Below are positions 59,871 through 64,000 of a DNA stretch of 64,000 bases, in pieces. How positions within the stretch are numbered: position 1 is the first letter of the stretch; each line of letters starts with the position of its first letter. The DNA is from Cerrena zonata (taxonomy: Eukaryota; Basidiomycota; Agaricomycetes; Polyporales; Cerrenaceae). Location of the stretch: the NCBI GenBank assembly GCA_038087015.1, contig JASBNA010000005.1:930001-994000 (forward strand). The letters are read 5' to 3'. The position numbers and the translations under genes were made by a program. The notes beneath the pieces are model-generated. The model worked only from the letters and a program-made list of their open reading frames with translations, ran no database searches and was not told the DNA's origin.

Positions 59871-61168
59871 CTACACATTCTGTTCCCCTTTCGAACCAAA
59901 CGACCCGGATTCATGACTACTCGGGACTATCTCGTCAGTATAAACGTTCCCTTTACTAGGGTGTAGTGTCACGTCAGCGGAAGATGGTTCACGTATACGC
60001 CAGGCCGGCACTCGAGGAGCTGTAGAGTAGTCCTGTTGGGGCCAATCCAGGGTAAACATCGCAGATGTTACCTCCCAAGAACGGTTCTGGGCCACTCGGT
60101 AGATAATAAGATAGTTTGATGACATCTACGAATCAGGAGTCGTCAGTGAAAATGAAGGTAACAAAGCCGATCTAAATTCCTCACTTGTGCCGCAGGGGCT
60201 AGACTTAACCATATCTGACTCGTAGGATGGTTCATGCCATAGGTAACGAGAAGTGGGACCACGAAGAATGAATAGAGTGCGGCAGATTCGACGAAGATGC
60301 TTGAGAGGAATGAGTAATGATTGAAAGTGGTACAGGATCTACCGAGATCCATCTGGAACTTTTTCCTCGTGAACCACATGAGCGCGACGATCATTATAGT
60401 CAGAATAACGTTGAGAGATAGTGAGATTGTGTAGGCTGCAATGTTAATCTTCCCTTCTATCTCGCTAAAAAATCCGACGCCAGGTATCGCAGATATGACG
60501 ATTGACGTGATGGCGAGAGCTGACGAAAGGAATCAACATCAAGACGCATTCAACAAAAGAAACAGTTACATACCCAGTGAAGTTGCAAGCATCAATGTAG
60601 GGAAGGCCATCATTACGTATGTAGCCTTAGGACCTTTACAAGCCACCCAGATAACTTTACAGCGCCATAGCTAACATTAATATGAGCCGTCACTTTCGTG
60701 ATTAAAAAGTGCTATCTGTAGAGACGTACCAGCAAGGCATCTGCCATGATATTACCAAGGAAGTAGGATACCTCGGAAGTAAAGTTGAACGGTGCTGTAA
60801 CGATACCTACAGTAACGTATCCCCATGGTCCACCTGGATAGTTACGGTTATCGATGAATGTCTGTTGGATTCCAGACGCATTGGACCCGGTAAAGATACA
60901 GTTGAGGACACAGAGCAACGTGGTGTATCCCAGGAGGAAATGTGTGAAGGCTGTCTTTTGCTTCCGACGTAAAAGTGCGTCGGCACAAATACAGTAAACG
61001 ACAAGCTGGATACCTTATGACGCATCATCAGGGAACAGATGTACAGAACATAAAAATGAGGTTACCAAAGCCGACACCAGTAAGATATCCTGAGATGAGC
61101 CACATTTTCTCCCAGAATATGTCTAGGTTACTCTCATCGACTGGTCCATAATACGTCGCGTCAGTCAT
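59871..61168 (-). CDS. Seven-transmembrane basidiomycete membrane protein (copy B)
   Basis: Paralogue of the protein at 5834-7150. The ATG at 61168 gives MTDATYYGPVDESNLDIFWE and KMWLISGYLTGVGF. Helices follow with IDNRNYPGGPWGYVTVGIV (near 60840), SIFVESAALYSFFVVPLLVT (near 60270) and NYLIIYRVAQNRSWEV. The tail (EPSSADVTLHPSKGNVYT) is shorter than in copy A and ends at 59871. Exon borders fall at the same places as in copy A. Function unknown. It stands between the Bud4-like gene and a hAT transposase. Confidence 0.75.
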
Positions 61169-61764
61169 TCTGAGAATAGAGGTGGGGTGCTAGATGGACT
61201 CGGATAGCATAAGAAGGCCATATCATAGGAATAGTTTTATAGGAAAGAAGTTCAGATGAGATCTCTGTATCGAGATAGTCCGAAACACGGAAACTTACTT
61301 TGAACTCTTAGAATGCCAGTACATTCGGAGAAAAAAACTGGACGAACAATAATAGCTTTCGGACATTGGCCGTAGGTACTCGACATAACCGCTATCCGTT
61401 ACGGACTTCTTGAAGTTACTTCAAGGCCAAAAGGTGACCGATGACTTTGCAGAGTAGGATGGAAATATGGCCAACACTATTTATGATAATGTGGCTCCAA
61501 CGTCAATGAGTGAATGTTTCAGGTCGACATGAGGTAAGCTAATATAGTATGTATGTACCCTCATTGTGATGCTTTTGTGGCTTTTTTCCTAACGATTTTA
61601 GTGTCGATTCACGCCTACTACCACTGGCATAGTGGTCTACCTCAACGGCGGAATATTGGCGCAATGAACCGAGCCCACATGTTAGAGATATAACGGACAT
61701 GTTGCACTGGGTCGGGAGGTGCGATCTGACCTATTTCCCTTCCAGCAACACTTTCTGTGACACC
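61169..61764. other. Intergenic / 5' region of transposase
   Basis: No gene seen. This should contain the 5' terminal repeat of the hAT element, but I could not identify its terminal inverted repeat without the right end, which is outside the window. Confidence 0.45.
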
Positions 61765-64000
61765 ATGCGCATCCCGGCTTCGTTAACCTATAACAATAGT
61801 AAGCCAATATGCAGTCTTCTATGCGGGTGTATACTAATAGTCTTTCTTAAGCCTACAATACTGCGAGCCAAGCAGCGCTCCTCCCACAGCCAGGATTTAG
61901 TCAGGCTGTCTTCCTGTCCACATGTCCTGATGTCACCCCAGTTGAACAGGATGGAAACCCTTCAAGCAGTGATGATACGTACACAGATGGTACTAGCAGT
62001 GAGGGTGAAAGTGATCGTGAAGAATACGAAGAGGTCGCGAATGATGAGGTAAGTAATTCATATTGTTTTCATGTTGAAGCACACGTCTTGATGTGTGAAC
62101 AATAGCTTGCTTATCTTTTGCTTCGAGAAACAAACAACCTAGGTCCACGACCAGCTGCTGGGACAGCTCTAGCTAGAATTGAACAGCAACTTCCTCCTGG
62201 TTCCCGCAAGCGGAAGCGTGGCAAAAAAACAAAGTCCCACAAGACATCAGAGCCGAAAGCGAAACGAAAGCGGTCAAAGGACAAGGGCCAAGCCTCCGTC
62301 CCATCACCATCTAGCAACACCACTCCCCAGGCGACCGTCCAAGCAGCAGTTGCATCATCTCAAAAGAAGGTATGATAGTTCCTTCCTAACTCTCGACACT
62401 TACTCAAATGTCTCCTTTAGAGGCCTCGTTCTTCAATCTATCTCTTCTTCTCGGAGATCACTGAAGGCCATCGGGATCACCTCACATCATATCAAGAAGG
62501 TGATAAGCTGTATAAGTGCCGACATGGGACTCGCAAGGTCTTGCGCATTTCACCGAAGATGAATTGCTCTATAACAGGTTTGAAGAATCATTTGAAGACA
62601 GTGGACTCAAAAATCTTCAGTCTTTTCGAGCACCTGGAGGATCTCCGATTACGCGGCGAAGTACCTACTCCAGAGGAACTTCTGGTTGCAAAAGGTGACC
62701 GGCCGTTTGAGTCTTTGGGTAACCAGGTACACAGATATGGTAACCCTTCAAAGTCTTCATCTACGAGTGGTCTACAACTGGTATGTTGTCTTATGGTAAC
62801 ATGAGATATTAAGACTTACTCGAAAGTCTTAGGAGCCTTTCGACAATGAAAAATGGGTCCGTCTCTTATGCGAGTGGGTTGCAGCATGCGACCAACCATT
62901 TGATACGGTCGAATCACCCGAATTCAAGAAGATGGTTGATTATGCAAGTCGTTACAATAATCTCTTGAAAATACCATCACCCTCAACCGTAAAGAGTCGT
63001 ATCATGGATATGGGGGACTCGGTTGTTGATGAAATAAGGAATATCATACAAGTTTGTGTCTGAACTTTCAAGTCTTCCCGTTGCTATTCTCATTCTCTCA
63101 TCAACAGAATTTGGATTCAAAGGTGTCGCTTACCCTTGACTGCTGGACCTCTAGCAACCAATGGGCATTTCTCTGTATTGTTTTGACATATGTTACAGAT
63201 GATTGGGAGCTTGAGGAGGTCATTTTAGATTTCCGAGAAATTGTTGGTGAACATTCTGGTGAAAATCTAGCCGATATTGTATGGCAGACCATACAGCTCT
63301 ATGGTCTTGAGAATAAGGTAGGCATCTAAATATACAACAGCCAGATTTATCATAATAACTCACCTAGGTTCAAACTATTGTGGCCGACAATGCATCAAAC
63401 AATGACACAATGGTGGACTTCCTTGTTCTCAAGTTCAGCGCTGTCGGAATTGACTTTAGGGCATCGTGGGCTCGTATGCGGTGCCTTCCCCATACAATAC
63501 ATCTGTCTGTACTTGAGGTATACCATTGGCATTTCTTTCTTATGTTTGAGTTTATGCTAATCAATATTTGTTTATTTTTAGCTGCTTAAAGCATTGGGTA
63601 TTGTCAAGAGTACAACCCGTGCCAAACAGAGTATGCCAGACAATTATCAAGAGTCTGTGGCAGACAAAACTGATCCCGATGCTGATGTTGATGATGCGTC
63701 ATGTCAAGGTATTGATGTAATGGAAGAGAACGAGGATGACAGTTATAACAACATTCCACTTCTAGAGGCGATCGAGAAGGTAGATATGCTACTGGCTTAT
63801 GAGATAAGATATCCTAATCAAGTTTGTCAGCTTCGAGCAATTGTCCGTGCTGTTCGATCAAGCCCACAACGAAAGCAGCAATGGCTGGAGGAGGTTCAAC
63901 AGTCGCTTCGTCAACACATCAGTACATGTGGCGATGAGGCCAGTACGCAAGCACTTATGCTAATATTGGATGTTGTCACACGCTGGTCTTCTACTCATCA
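61765..64000 (+). mobile_element. hAT-family transposase gene, right side cut by window edge
   Basis: Spliced exons from the ATG at 61765 (MRIPASLTYNN, with an alternative in-frame ATG at 61699) give an acidic segment (SSDDTYTDGTSSEGESDREE). A nuclear-signal-like basic stretch follows (KAKRKRSKDKG), then a BED-like zinc-binding region (KLYKCRHGTRKVLR, SITGLKNHLK). The RNaseH-like hAT core reads SKVSLTLDCWTSSNQWAFLC (near 63120), FREIVGEHSGENLADIVW, IVADNASNNDTMVDFL and RCLPHTIHLSVLEVLLKALG (near 63480). An acidic patch and LDVVTRWSSTHQ at the right edge complete it. The hAT dimerisation domain would lie beyond the window. Frames are open with GT-AG introns, so this copy may be intact. Confidence 0.8.

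Overview
The window reads as nuclear DNA of a filamentous basidiomycete, most likely an Agaricomycete. Genes are split by many short introns (about 50-60 bp, GT-AG with CTAAC-like branch points). The housekeeping set is fungal: a fused TRPC-type tryptophan gene, an Slt2-type MAP kinase, NoxR, a Bud4/anillin-like protein and Zn2Cys6 regulators. Lineage-typical families are present: UstYa/DUF3328 proteins, a 7-TM family with an NRNYPGGPW motif, F-box and hAT families. Product names come from motifs read by eye. Exon borders are splice models without transcript support.

Layout. 1-2.2 kb: 5' part of an ABCC transporter (minus, cut by the left edge). 2.7-5.1 kb: S9 prolyl-oligopeptidase-type peptidase. 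5.8-7.2 kb: 7-TM protein A. 7.6-11.4 kb: accessory locus with an unknown ORF, an intact UstYa-like protein, a second UstYa-like protein with eroded motifs, and two tandem paralogous genes for secreted peptides of about 64 aa. 11.7-13.4 kb: decayed element with inverted repeats around a broken helicase. 13.5-18.7 kb: DUF952 protein, membrane-anchored histidine acid phosphatase, medium-chain reductase. 19.0-20.3 kb: stand-alone MIF4G protein, then 2.7 kb without a convincing gene. 23.0-25.4 kb: Zn2Cys6 regulator. 25.8-29.2 kb: trifunctional tryptophan gene with a 1.1 kb intron. 30.3 kb: SDH4. 32.8-34.6 kb: ENTH protein. 36.4-38.3 kb: MAP kinase. 38.6-40.0 kb: F-box protein. 41.2-53.8 kb: three SDRs and one aldo-keto reductase around NoxR. 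54.7-59.3 kb: Bud4-like protein. 59.9-61.2 kb: 7-TM protein B, paralogue of A. 61.8 kb to the right edge: hAT transposase.

The main candidate for an undescribed system is 7.6-11.4 kb. UstYa/UstYb-type oxidases modify short secreted precursor peptides in ascomycete RiPP (dikaritin) pathways. Here two DUF3328/UstYa-like genes sit beside two small secreted-peptide genes that conserve a C-terminal block (MSK-D-[DE]-ILKEACG), two cysteines and a basic cleavage-like site. The link to a RiPP pathway is inference. The peptides lack the repeated cores of classic dikaritin precursors. The remaining genes look like ordinary chromosome with local insertions.
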